Shown here: positions 17,862 to 26,804 of the stretch, one piece after another
Layout: every line of letters starts with the position of its first letter
How positions within the stretch are numbered: the stretch's first letter is position 1
Source of the DNA: a bacterium
Lineage (GTDB): Archaea; Micrarchaeota; Micrarchaeia; Micrarchaeales; CABMGC01
Reading direction: 5' to 3'
DNA: 63,177 nucleotides
Assembly: GCA_021829835.1 (NCBI GenBank)
Contig: JAKBPE010000006.1
Location: forward strand, 1-63,177
Position numbers and translations under genes: made by a program
The notes under the pieces: generated by a model
What the model saw: only the letters and a program-made list of their open reading frames with translations
Told to the model about the DNA's origin: nothing
Databases searched by the model: none

Positions 17862-17884
17862 ATATACATTTGATACTTGATACA

Positions 17885-18640
17885 ATGTCTTTAACCGTAA
17901 ATCATAGAATTAAGTCGCCGATAGAGGAGATAGTGCCAATAAGTAGGCAGTTAGGCTATGCGGAGGCATTTAATTTATTAAGAGGTGAAAGAGAGCTTCC
18001 TTCTAATTTGTTGCTTGATAGAATATTAGCAAGACCAGGATATCAGAATAGGGAAGAATGGAAGAGATTGGCAAATCGTTATCCTATATGGTGGACCAGA
18101 GATCTCGTTGTATATCCTGAATCTGATGGAGTATTTAGAAAAGGAAAGGATGTAGTGGATTCCTATAAAGACAGAGCAAGAAGAACATGGTTATTTTCAT
18201 TATCTTCTATGCCTCAGGAGGCTTTAGATAGAAAGAGTATTGGATTACTAGTGTGTCCGGAAGAGATTAAGACGTATAAAGATAGAGTGGTAGTAGAAGC
18301 TGGTCAGAAAAATGTTATTATATTGGAAAATTTTTTGCAGAAGAATGGGTGGGGAATGGTAGATAAAGAAACAGGAATTCCTTTAAGTTTGGGTTTTGGG
18401 CAAGACGCACTTTATCCAGAAAGATATCTGAGGAGAACAGAAGGAGTAGGAGTTCGCCCGATCGTTAGAAGTTTGAATAATGATAGTAGGTTGATAATTA
18501 ATGCAAGCGAGACTCCAGACATGAGATTTGGAGTAGGATTTGTTGATCGTGGGGAGCAGCATCAGTATAAGACTGAAACGGTTGCCACAGGAATAATGGA
18601 AAGATTTAGAAGGTTTATTTCAGAGTTAGGAGGCTTTTAA
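17885..18640 (+). CDS. Hypothetical protein of accessory block
   Basis: About 251 residues from ATG 17885 (an upstream TTG at 17870 is possible). Soluble, no signal peptide, rich in Arg, Glu and aromatic residues (RYPIWWTRDLVVYPE). I do not recognise the family. It is followed after 270 bp by a nucleotidyltransferase and an EEP-fold nuclease on the same strand. Confidence 0.6.
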   Translation: MSLTVNHRIKSPIEEIVPISRQLGYAEAFNLLRGERELPSNLLLDRILARPGYQNREEWKRLANRYPIWWTRDLVVYPESDGVFRKGKDVVDSYKDRARRTWLFSLSSMPQEALDRKSIGLLVCPEEIKTYKDRVVVEAGQKNVIILENFLQKNGWGMVDKETGIPLSLGFGQDALYPERYLRRTEGVGVRPIVRSLNNDSRLIINASETPDMRFGVGFVDRGEQHQYKTETVATGIMERFRRFISELGGF

Positions 18641-18911
18641 AGCATTGAATAGGATATGGAATGATAAGAATATTGAAACTGTTATGATAAATTGGAAGAG
18701 GCGAATATAATTAAAAACATGATTAGTAAAAAATGCATTTTAAAGATATGGGTTGTTGGATATAAAATTTAACAGAAAGGTTTTTAATTTGCAAATGCCA
18801 TGATAGATTAATTATTACTGGTAGGTTCAATTTAATTTATAAAAATCCCATATACATTTCAGATTTGTACTGAATATATCAGATATTGAATATTAATTGG
18901 TAATATATTAT

Positions 18912-19697
18912 ATGGAATCTTATAGGACTAAAGTTAGTTCTCATATAGGACCTGTGACTGGTCGTCATAGAGAGTTTACTGGGTTGTTGAGAGAGAAAGG
19001 GGAGTTAATACTTTCTAAAGAACAGCAACTATTCATAGAAGGCATAAACGAGATAGCTAAAGTACTTGATTCAAAAAAATTGGAGAGAAATTCCTGGATG
19101 ATTATAGCAGGAGGAGGCGTATTTCTTTATCAATTGAGACATCATGGAGACTCTAAACCAGAGTATATTGATAGGAATCCTACAGATTTAGACATAGTTG
19201 TGAATAATACTGCCACAGGTGGCCTTATACTTGATTTAATAAAAGACGCATTTGCTGTACCCGCTGTTGTAAATAAAGAACCGGTTATGCATTATGGGCA
19301 TGTGTTGGAGGGACCTACACTCAGCACCAAAACCACTAATGGCCTTGATGTAGATATAATTACTGAATTGTCACAAATATACCCGAAAGACCATAGATTT
19401 GCACCTTCTGTAAGGTACAAATATCCTTCTGCTGATACCATGCTCTACCAGGCAAAGACATATGAACATCCATTAATACAAGGCAAAACGAAAGTTGCCC
19501 ATCCGGGTTTCATAGCTTTCTACAAATTAATGCTATACAGGGATTTGAATGGAAAACAGGATACAGAAGATGTAAGGAGACTGAAGGCTCTCGGACTTCT
19601 TAATAGTTCTGATGAACTTCATGAAGTATTGGAGACGATGTGTCATAAAGATAGAACTATATTTAACGCTTTGAGGAAGGCAATAGACGAAATCTAA
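18912..19697 (+). CDS. Nucleotidyltransferase-fold protein, AbiEii-like
   Basis: About 261 residues from ATG 18912 (TTG 18897 possible). The motif pattern IIAGGGVFLYQL, then NPTDLDIVVNN, then a third acidic position in LDVDIITELS, is the minimal nucleotidyltransferase fold: a Gly-rich helix start, D-x-D, and a third Asp. The layout resembles AbiEii/AbiGii-type toxins. No AbiEi antitoxin-like gene is adjacent; the neighbour is a putative EEP-fold nuclease 10 bp downstream. Confidence 0.6.
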   Translation: MESYRTKVSSHIGPVTGRHREFTGLLREKGELILSKEQQLFIEGINEIAKVLDSKKLERNSWMIIAGGGVFLYQLRHHGDSKPEYIDRNPTDLDIVVNNTATGGLILDLIKDAFAVPAVVNKEPVMHYGHVLEGPTLSTKTTNGLDVDIITELSQIYPKDHRFAPSVRYKYPSADTMLYQAKTYEHPLIQGKTKVAHPGFIAFYKLMLYRDLNGKQDTEDVRRLKALGLLNSSDELHEVLETMCHKDRTIFNALRKAIDEI

Positions 19698-19707
19698 TTA
19701 TTATAAA

Positions 19708-20457
19708 GTGTTGAATTTGAAACTCATAACATTGAATATATGGTGTGGGAAACTTTTTGATAAATTAGAGCCATTTATAGAAAAAAATAGGAATGCTACT
19801 GATGTCTTTTGTTTTCAGGAGGTTCTTGACAATAAGCCAGGAGTCAAAAGTGCTGTTTTTAAGGATGGCACTGAAGATTCATTTAGCAGGATAGGTAGAA
19901 TTCTCGGAGAGGACTTTGAAGGATATAGTGCTCTTCCGCATCCTGGCGAGAGAGGGCTCGCTACTTTTGTAAACAAAAGATGGGAAATCCTTGATAAAAA
20001 AGAAGAATATGTTTTAGGAAAGAAAAATTCAATGGTAGATAATAAGTGGTCTACACTTGGAATAAATGTGTTATATTCGAAGATAGGCAGGGGAGATCAA
20101 GAATACAATATATGGACAACTCATGGCATATTTATAGACATGGAAAAAAATGATACCAAGGAAACAATAGAACAGTCAGTTAATTTGAAATCCATGATAG
20201 AGAAGACTGAGGGAAAGAGGATATTATGCGGTGATTTAAATCTTCATCCTAATACTGAGAGCATAAAGATACTTGAAGGCATACCCATGAGAAATCTGGT
20301 AAAAGATTATGGGATTAAGTCAACGAGAACCACTTATTATGGATTCCCACAACCTTATGCTGACTACATACTTACCTCATATGACATAGATGTGAAAGAG
20401 TTTGCCGCAATGCCGGATGTGGTATCTGACCACCTCCCGCTTTCAGTTGTGTGCTAG
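19708..20457 (+). CDS. Endonuclease/exonuclease/phosphatase (EEP) family hydrolase
   Basis: A 249-residue metal-dependent hydrolase. EEP motifs are present in order: TLNIWCGK (Asn), CFQEV (metal-binding Glu), THGIF (His), CGDLNLHPNT (Asp/Asn), ADYILTS and the final SDHLPLS catalytic His. Members cleave nucleic acids or phosphodiesters; the substrate is not deducible. It starts with GTG 19708, 10 bp after the nucleotidyltransferase, so the two are probably co-transcribed. Confidence 0.8.
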   Translation: MLNLKLITLNIWCGKLFDKLEPFIEKNRNATDVFCFQEVLDNKPGVKSAVFKDGTEDSFSRIGRILGEDFEGYSALPHPGERGLATFVNKRWEILDKKEEYVLGKKNSMVDNKWSTLGINVLYSKIGRGDQEYNIWTTHGIFIDMEKNDTKETIEQSVNLKSMIEKTEGKRILCGDLNLHPNTESIKILEGIPMRNLVKDYGIKSTRTTYYGFPQPYADYILTSYDIDVKEFAAMPDVVSDHLPLSVVC

Positions 20458-20509
20458 CTTAGAGCTTAGCATTGCATTGATTCTGAAATTTTGTAATTAG
20501 TACATGTTT

Positions 20510-22000
20510 TTAGAGGCTTGGCTTAATAGGATTTTTCCTATGCTTTGCATAAATAAATGCAATGATTAAGAGTATTAAGATGATGACTACAACTGCAATC
20601 AGACTAATGCTTATATTATTTATTTCTGGAATGTTCTGACCTGATGGAATTTTGTTTACTGTCTCATTATCTGGAATGTTTTGACCTGATGGAATTTTGT
20701 TTATTGTCTCATTATAACCATAATTAACTACATATAACAAAGTTCCTAGTGGATTAATGGCTAATGCCTGAACGCCTGGGCCTGTCGATGTCTCATTTGT
20801 CACTTTTTGTGTTTTTGTATTTATAAATAAAACATCAGAACCTGGCATGCAGTCAGAAGCTCCATTACAGTCACTATCGTTGTATATTGTTAGATAGGCC
20901 AAGGATCCAGTTTTATCAAAGCCGATCGAGTATGGATATGAGCTATAAGGAATGGATCCCGTAATGTTGTTCATAGTGGTGTTGATTATCAAAATTGAAT
21001 TTGCTAAAACATATATTTCAGGATTTGAAGGATTTGCTGCGATGTCTTCCGTATAGATAGGTATTTTTTTAACAGGTTTATCTGTTTGTGTACTTATGAC
21101 CATTATCGTATTGTTTTGAACTTGGAATATTCCTTCAGTATTATTTGAATAATAAGCAGTGACATAAATATTGTTAGGAGTATTTCCTATCGGTTCTCCT
21201 GTGGAACTGTTTATAGAGTAGTTTTCATAGGCATAGTTAGAACTTATAACATACAGATATGTGCCTGCAGAATTTATTACAAGATGGTCTGGATACTCTT
21301 GATTTTCGTTAATATTGCCGATTGGGTTATCTGTTTTCGTGTTTATCATAATTATTGAGTTGTTATATGCGGAACCGTCTGATGAAATGGACTTTCTGTT
21401 TGAAGCGCTGGAATTGAAGAAGTTCCATGTGAAAGGTTGCTTGACTTGGCCTTCGTTTTTTATTGCGTATATTATAGTACCGGAAGGATTTATTGCTGGT
21501 GAAGAAATAAAGTAAGGATATTGTGATTGGCTTATTATCTTGTTTGTTGAGAGATCTATTGTTGTTATCATGCTCATATTGAAAGGTGCACATTTCTGCA
21601 GGGCAAAATTGCAAGGTAAGGAATAATTGGAAGGATATTGATACCAGTCATCAATAATGTAGAGATATTCACCAGAAGGCGAAGGGATTAGTATGGTGGT
21701 GGGAGTGGTACTATACCCTGTGCTTATATTTGAACGAAATTCCATTGGAATTTTGCTTAGTATGCTTCCGGTTTGGGCATTCTCTATCATCAATCCTGAA
21801 CCGTTTATCATTCCTGACTGGTTGTTTGTATAATAAGATGCATATAGGTATTTTCCGTTTATGCTTGTTGTTATATTGGATATGCCAAAATTTACAGCAA
21901 CTACTTGTGCGCTTACTACACCTATCGATTGCCCAACTAAGAAAATTATGCTTATTAAGGATAGGATCTTTGCAAATTTTAAGTAGGTCTTGGTTTGCAT
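20510..22000 (-). CDS. Surface-anchored beta-propeller (YVTN-like) protein
   Basis: A 496-residue protein with a signal peptide (residues about 10-31), repeated SxxGxYLYV / NPxGTxLYVV blades typical of YVTN-type beta-propellers, many N-glycosylation sequons and a C-terminal transmembrane helix followed by a basic tail. Just before the anchor is a 15-residue unit (NKIPSGQNIP) repeated twice. Probably an envelope protein displayed outside the cell. Confidence 0.75.
   Translation of the reverse strand: MQTKTYLKFAKILSLISIIFLVGQSIGVVSAQVVAVNFGISNITTSINGKYLYASYYTNNQSGMINGSGLMIENAQTGSILSKIPMEFRSNISTGYSTTPTTILIPSPSGEYLYIIDDWYQYPSNYSLPCNFALQKCAPFNMSMITTIDLSTNKIISQSQYPYFISSPAINPSGTIIYAIKNEGQVKQPFTWNFFNSSASNRKSISSDGSAYNNSIIMINTKTDNPIGNINENQEYPDHLVINSAGTYLYVISSNYAYENYSINSSTGEPIGNTPNNIYVTAYYSNNTEGIFQVQNNTIMVISTQTDKPVKKIPIYTEDIAANPSNPEIYVLANSILIINTTMNNITGSIPYSSYPYSIGFDKTGSLAYLTIYNDSDCNGASDCMPGSDVLFINTKTQKVTNETSTGPGVQALAINPLGTLLYVVNYGYNETINKIPSGQNIPDNETVNKIPSGQNIPEINNISISLIAVVVIILILLIIAFIYAKHRKNPIKPSL
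20626..20715. repeat. 45-bp tandem repeat, two copies, inside the propeller gene
   Basis: 20626-20670 and 20671-20715 are almost identical (two substitutions) and encode a stalk repeat containing NKIPSGQNIP ahead of the membrane anchor. Confidence 0.85.
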
Positions 22001-22126
22001 GTTGACTTTTATCTATTTTATGTTAGCTTTAATAAATGTTGTTACAAGGGCTTTTGGGCTCTGAAGATCTTGTGACATGATTAGACTACTAATAAATCGA
22101 AGTCCTAAATAACCCCATTGCAGTAG

Positions 22127-22201
22127 CGGGCATGACGGGATTTGAACCCGCAACCATCTGGTCCGAAGCCAGATGCGCTATCCAAGTTGCGCCACATGCC
22201 C
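22127..22201 (-). tRNA. tRNA-Arg (anticodon TCG)
   Basis: The minus strand folds into a full cloverleaf: acceptor GGGCATG/CATGCCC, D-arm GCGC/GCGC, anticodon arm TCTGG-CTTCGGA-CCAGA and T-arm with TTCAAAT loop. No intron. A TATA-like stretch lies at about 22236-22246 upstream. Confidence 0.95.
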
Positions 22202-22254
22202 ATTCGCAACTGCAGATAGAAGTTACGCAGTTTAGGATTATAACGTTATCTGGA

Positions 22255-22275
22255 TGGCGAGGCTTGCTTGGCTTG
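22255..22275. repeat. Short motif shared with the tRNA-Val flanking repeats
   Basis: TGGCGAGGCTTGCTTGG occurs here about 55 bp upstream of tRNA-Arg and again inside both 139-bp repeats (about 44298 and 53624). Its role is unknown. Confidence 0.5.
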
Positions 22276-22292
22276 TAAGAATTAGAAGAGAC

Positions 22293-22742
22293 TCAGACCC
22301 GCTTTTCCATTGGTTCTAGGCCGTATGCGAATTCTTTTTTCATCTTGTTGAATGTCGCGGAGTATTCGGGCCTTGTCTTCTCGTCCATGACATGGTAGAA
22401 CCACATTGATAGTGCAAACTGGTTGAAGGAGCCGTTCTTGTCTGCACAGTTTATCACTTCTTCTATGTCGTTCTCGCTTATGAATTTCCAGTTCTCTCTC
22501 TCGGCCGCTTTGAATTCCTCTAATAGCGATTCTTTATCAAGATCACAATAGCTGTTTAGGTATTTTGATGTCTTCCAGGAGTGGTTAGATGAGAGAGCAG
22601 CTATAAGGACTGCTTTTTTAATAGTATCGTAGTCTTTGCTACAGTAGTTGCCTTTGCAGGAAAGTTTCCTTACTTCGCTTATGAATAATACGCAGTTATT
22701 GAATATTACTCTTCCAGGAATTAAACCAGCCCAACCTGATAT
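22293..22742 (-). CDS. Hypothetical protein; open frame without a canonical start codon
   Basis: The minus strand is open from 22763 to a TGA at 22293 and encodes about 150 residues with protein-like composition. The sequence includes GWAGLIPGRVIFNNC, several cysteines (KLSCKGNYC, NSYCDLD) and NGSFNQFALSMWFYHVMDE. No ATG, GTG or TTG occurs in the first two thirds of the frame. The best candidate is ATA at 22742, about 40 bp downstream of a TATA-like element (22776-22790). No family recognised. It may use a rare start or have lost its start. Confidence 0.5.
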   Translation of the reverse strand: MSGWAGLIPGRVIFNNCVLFISEVRKLSCKGNYCSKDYDTIKKAVLIAALSSNHSWKTSKYLNSYCDLDKESLLEEFKAAERENWKFISENDIEEVINCADKNGSFNQFALSMWFYHVMDEKTRPEYSATFNKMKKEFAYGLEPMEKRV

Positions 22743-22895
22743 TGTATAAAAACTGTGAGGCTTTTAAATCTTACTCTTGCTGTTTATATACTTGCATACA
22801 TAATTTCGATATTTTTACAAGAAATGGAATGCGAGGATGCATGTGTTATTCAGGCAGTTATAGAAGTATTTTTATAGATTAGGTGCGTAATTAAG

Positions 22896-23327
22896 ATGAG
22901 TGATTTTATGATAACAGGGATAGAGATAAGCAAGGTAGAGGCACAAAGAGAGCTCAGCGAAGCAGTATCGAACATGAGGTTCAATATAAACTTCGAAGAA
23001 GTAAAAGTCAACCAGGAAAATGTAAGGATTGCTTTCACATTTTCAACACTCTATGACGGAGGCACACAGGCTAAGGCTACAAAGGTAGGCGAGCTGAAGA
23101 TAGCAGGAGAGGTAATCACCAAAGAATCCAAGAAAGAGGCAGAGGAGATAGAGAATACTTGGAAGAACAAGAAGACACTGCCTCTCAAGATTGCCGAAGA
23201 TGTCATAAATATACTAAATTTTGAGTGCGGGGCCAGAGGAACACTTCTCGCATATGCAATAGGATTTGCTGCGCCTATACCTATAACAAGGGCTAAGCTG
23301 ACAGAGACAGATTCAAGCGCTAAGTGA
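22896..23327 (+). CDS. SecB-like small protein (uncertain)
   Basis: A 143-residue cytosolic protein. The pattern MRFNINFEEV, then alternating beta-strand segments with VRIAFTFSTLYDGG, then a helix ending in ARGTLLAYAIGFAAPIPI, resembles the SecB/SecB-like chaperone fold found sporadically in archaea. Confidence in the name is modest. It precedes polB by 57 bp on the same strand. Confidence 0.5.
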   Translation: MSDFMITGIEISKVEAQRELSEAVSNMRFNINFEEVKVNQENVRIAFTFSTLYDGGTQAKATKVGELKIAGEVITKESKKEAEEIENTWKNKKTLPLKIAEDVINILNFECGARGTLLAYAIGFAAPIPITRAKLTETDSSAK

Positions 23328-23384
23328 TAGAAGTATCAGATACTGCTAAATTATTCTCTGTCCAATTCTAATAAGGAGAAGCGA

Positions 23385-25787
23385 ATGGAGTTGGAAGGAG
23401 TAATAATAGATGCAGACTATGTCCTTGAAGATGAAAGGAGCATAATCAGGCTTACGGTCAGGCAAAACGAGAAAATATATCCAATTTATGATATGCTCTT
23501 TTATCCCTATTTTTACCTTATGCCTGAGAATGAGGATATAAGCAGGGAGGAGCTTGAGAAGATAGAGACAGTATTCAACGGGGAGAGGATAACAGTACAC
23601 TCGATTGAAGAGAAGAGAATGAATGTGCGGGGCATAACAAAAAAAATCTTTAAGATAAGCACGAACCAATCAAAAAACGTGCCAAAGCTTGGGGATGCAT
23701 TCAAGAGATTTGGAAAGGTCTATGAGCACGACATAGTTTTTTGGAAGAGATACCTGATAGACAAGCAGATCTCTCCGATGGCCGGAATCCGCGCTGAGAT
23801 CTCCGAAGAGAATGGAAGGATGCATATAAAGGAAATAGAAGGAGCCAGAGTAAGCAAGACGGAGTTAAAATCGCTCTGTTTTGATATTGAGACCTACAAT
23901 CCAGTAGAAGTTCCTAGGCCTGAGATCGATCCAATACTCATGATAAGTTACGCTTACGGTGAAGAAAAAGGCGTCCTTACTACAAAAAAGATAAATAGGG
24001 ATTTCGTAAGATATTTTGAAAGCGAGAAGGAGATGATAGAGGAATTCAGCAGAATAATACGCGATAATGAGATAGATGCGATAGTAGGATATAACTCTTC
24101 GAATTTTGATATGCCCTATCTTATAAAAAGATCGGAGAAATTAAAGGCAGATTTCAACATCAGCAGGTATGGAAGCATGCCTAAGCAGGAGCACCATGGC
24201 CTTCTTGAAACCATTAAGATACCCGGAAGGATAAATGTAGATGCTTATCATATAGCCAAATTCGTCTCGACAGTTGGAGCTTCTGAGAAGCTTCAGAGAG
24301 CCAATAGATTTACTCTCTCGGAAGTATATGCGGCAATATCCGGAAGCCAGAAGAAGATGGTTGACAGGAAGAATATATGGCAGATATGGGATGGGAGCGA
24401 AGCTGACAGAGAGGAGCTTGCAGATTACTCGCTTGGGGATGCTGTCTCATTGAAAGCAGTCTATGATTTCTTCATGCCTCTCGAGATGGAGATATCAAGG
24501 GTTACTGGAACTACTCTCGGGGAAGCCTGCATATCCACAACAGGGCAGCTGGTTGAGTACTTCCTGATGAGATATGCATTTAATAACAATGAGATAGTTC
24601 CTGAAAAGCCTTCCGAGTATGAAATAGGCATAAGAAATGCTAATCCCATAGAGGGCGCTTATGTCAAGGCTCCGGAAGCAGGCATATACAAAAGGATTGC
24701 AGTTTTTGATTTCAGGAGCTTATACCCTTCCATAATCATAGCTTACAATATAGATCCGTCAACACTATACAAAAACGAAGGGGAGTATAATGAGGCGCCT
24801 AACGGAGTCAGATTTATTAAAAGTCCTGAAGGTATTGTTCCCAAGGCATTGAGGATACTTCTTAAAGAGAGAGGCCAGGTAAAGGATGCCTACAAAAAGA
24901 ACCCTAATGATGTCTTCCTCGGTGCCAGGTCGCAGGCTCTGAAGATAATAGCCAATTCATTCTATGGCTATTTGGGCTATGCCAGGTCTAGATGGTACTC
25001 CAGAGATTGTGCAGGAAGCGTTACAGCTCTTGGGAGAGCTTACATAGCCAAGACCATAGAAGCTGCGGAAAGTGCAGGCTTCAAGGTTTTGTATGCAGAT
25101 ACCGATTCATGCTTCCTGCTTCTTGGAGATAGGCCAAACCAAGATGCGCTTGAATTCGTGAAAGGCTACAACAAGACACTGCCTGATACGATGGAGCTTG
25201 AGCTTGAAGATTTTTATGTAAGCGGAGTCTTTGTAGGAAAGAAGGGAGTCGACAAAGGAGGAGCTAAGAAGAAGTATGCTCTTCTTTCCGAATCGGGAAG
25301 GATAAAGATCAAGGGATTCGAGCTTGTGAGAAGGGATTGGTCTAACATATCTAGAGAGACACAGAAGAAGGTTCTGGACACCATACTGAAAGATGGAAGC
25401 AAGGAGAAGGCCATAGCTATAGTCAAGGATGTGGTGAAGAGGCTTAGGGAAGGCGATGTAGACATCGGCGATCTTGTAATAAGGACACAGCTTAGGAGGA
25501 AGATAGACAGCTATGATGGAAAATCCCCTGAACTCTCTGCAGCTATGAAGGCCATAAAAGCAGGGTTTAAGACAAAGGAGGAAATGGAGGGCTCTACGAT
25601 AGGATATGTAGTCACCAGAAGCGGGAGCTCTGTTTCAGACAAGGCCATGCTTGCTGAGCTTGCAGAGGATTATGATCCCGATTATTACATAAACCACCAG
25701 ATAATACCATCTACGCTCAAGATACTGAAAGAGCTAGGCATCAGCGAAGATGAGCTGAAAGGTCTGGGAAAACAGAGAAAACTTTAG
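23385..25787 (+). CDS. polB: Family B replicative DNA polymerase with proofreading exonuclease
   Basis: An 800-residue PolB. Exo I is FDIET (residues 166-170), Exo II around YNSSNFDMPY and Exo III in YSLGDAVSL. Polymerase motif A is DFRSLYPSII (about 442), motif B ANSFYGYLGYA and motif C YADTDS. All catalytic acids are present, so both polymerase and 3'-5' exonuclease should be active. Length is typical and no intein is present. ATG 23385 follows an AAGGAG ribosome binding site. adh follows after 8 bp. Confidence 0.97.
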   Translation: MELEGVIIDADYVLEDERSIIRLTVRQNEKIYPIYDMLFYPYFYLMPENEDISREELEKIETVFNGERITVHSIEEKRMNVRGITKKIFKISTNQSKNVPKLGDAFKRFGKVYEHDIVFWKRYLIDKQISPMAGIRAEISEENGRMHIKEIEGARVSKTELKSLCFDIETYNPVEVPRPEIDPILMISYAYGEEKGVLTTKKINRDFVRYFESEKEMIEEFSRIIRDNEIDAIVGYNSSNFDMPYLIKRSEKLKADFNISRYGSMPKQEHHGLLETIKIPGRINVDAYHIAKFVSTVGASEKLQRANRFTLSEVYAAISGSQKKMVDRKNIWQIWDGSEADREELADYSLGDAVSLKAVYDFFMPLEMEISRVTGTTLGEACISTTGQLVEYFLMRYAFNNNEIVPEKPSEYEIGIRNANPIEGAYVKAPEAGIYKRIAVFDFRSLYPSIIIAYNIDPSTLYKNEGEYNEAPNGVRFIKSPEGIVPKALRILLKERGQVKDAYKKNPNDVFLGARSQALKIIANSFYGYLGYARSRWYSRDCAGSVTALGRAYIAKTIEAAESAGFKVLYADTDSCFLLLGDRPNQDALEFVKGYNKTLPDTMELELEDFYVSGVFVGKKGVDKGGAKKKYALLSESGRIKIKGFELVRRDWSNISRETQKKVLDTILKDGSKEKAIAIVKDVVKRLREGDVDIGDLVIRTQLRRKIDSYDGKSPELSAAMKAIKAGFKTKEEMEGSTIGYVVTRSGSSVSDKAMLAELAEDYDPDYYINHQIIPSTLKILKELGISEDELKGLGKQRKL

Positions 25788-25795
25788 GTGATGAA

Positions 25796-26800
25796 ATGAA
25801 GGCAATGTTATTGAAAAAAACAGCAGATATAGGCAGCAGGCCTCTCTCTTTTGAAGAGGTAGATACTCCGAAGCCCGGATACGGAGAGATATTGATCAAG
25901 GTAAAGGCCTGCGGAGTCTGCCGCTCTAACCTGCAGGTTATAGAGGGCGAAAGGGGAACTCCTCCAAAGCTTCCGCTTATACCAGGACATGAAGTGGTAG
26001 GAGTGGTAAGCGAGCTAGGTCCTGGAGTAAGCTCGCTTGCTGTTGGAGATAGAGTTGGAGCACAGCCCCAATTCAGGGTTGATAATACCTGCGAGTACTG
26101 CGTTTCAGGCAGGGAGAATCTATGTATAAACTCCAAGAGGCTGGGATGGAGCATTGATGGAGGCTATGCTGAATACATGATAGGATATGCAGAGCATCTG
26201 CATAAGATACCTGGAAATATAAGCGATTTGAATGCTGCTCCTTTGTTCTGCCCTGGAGCAACAGCATATGGGGCAGTGAAAAATGCCGAACCGTTTCCGG
26301 GAAAGAAGATAGCGGTTTTTGGAATAGGAGGAGTAGGCCATCTTGCAATAGAGTTTGCTAAAATAGCCGGAGCCAGAGTCACAGCAGTCAGCAGAAATGC
26401 CCTGCATACTGAACTGGCTGAAAGAGTTGGAGCTGACCGCACAATAATTTCTTCTGAAGAAGATCCTGTAGCTGCAATCTCCGGGAGCGGAGGCGTGGAT
26501 TCATCGATAGTTTTTGCTCCTTCTGATGAGGCGGTTTCACAGGCTATAAGGTCTACAAAGAAAGGAGGCATAGTAGTCATAGGAGTGGACTGCAATATAA
26601 AGGATTTCAGGTTCATGAACGGCCAGATTATAAAAAGCACAGTTGTAGGCACCAGAAACGATATTAATAGAGTATTGGAACTTGCATCACAAGGCCTTGT
26701 AAAAATATCCGCTAAGGAGTACAAGCTGAAGGATGCCAATGAGGCCCTTCAGCTTCTAAAGAATAACAAGGTAGAAGGAAGAATAGTATTGACAACGTGA
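25796..26800 (+). CDS. Zinc-dependent alcohol dehydrogenase family oxidoreductase
   Basis: A 334-residue MDR-superfamily enzyme. Catalytic zinc ligands are in ACGVCRSN and LIPGHEVVG. The structural-zinc lobe reads DNTCEYCVSGRENLC, with Asp where the first Cys is usual. An acidic first ligand is known in thermophilic archaeal ADHs, so zinc is probably retained. NAD(P)-binding motif GIGGVG is near residue 180. Substrate unknown. It lies between polB and map in one operon. Confidence 0.85.
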   Translation: MKAMLLKKTADIGSRPLSFEEVDTPKPGYGEILIKVKACGVCRSNLQVIEGERGTPPKLPLIPGHEVVGVVSELGPGVSSLAVGDRVGAQPQFRVDNTCEYCVSGRENLCINSKRLGWSIDGGYAEYMIGYAEHLHKIPGNISDLNAAPLFCPGATAYGAVKNAEPFPGKKIAVFGIGGVGHLAIEFAKIAGARVTAVSRNALHTELAERVGADRTIISSEEDPVAAISGSGGVDSSIVFAPSDEAVSQAIRSTKKGGIVVIGVDCNIKDFRFMNGQIIKSTVVGTRNDINRVLELASQGLVKISAKEYKLKDANEALQLLKNNKVEGRIVLTT

Positions 26801-26804
26801 TTGA

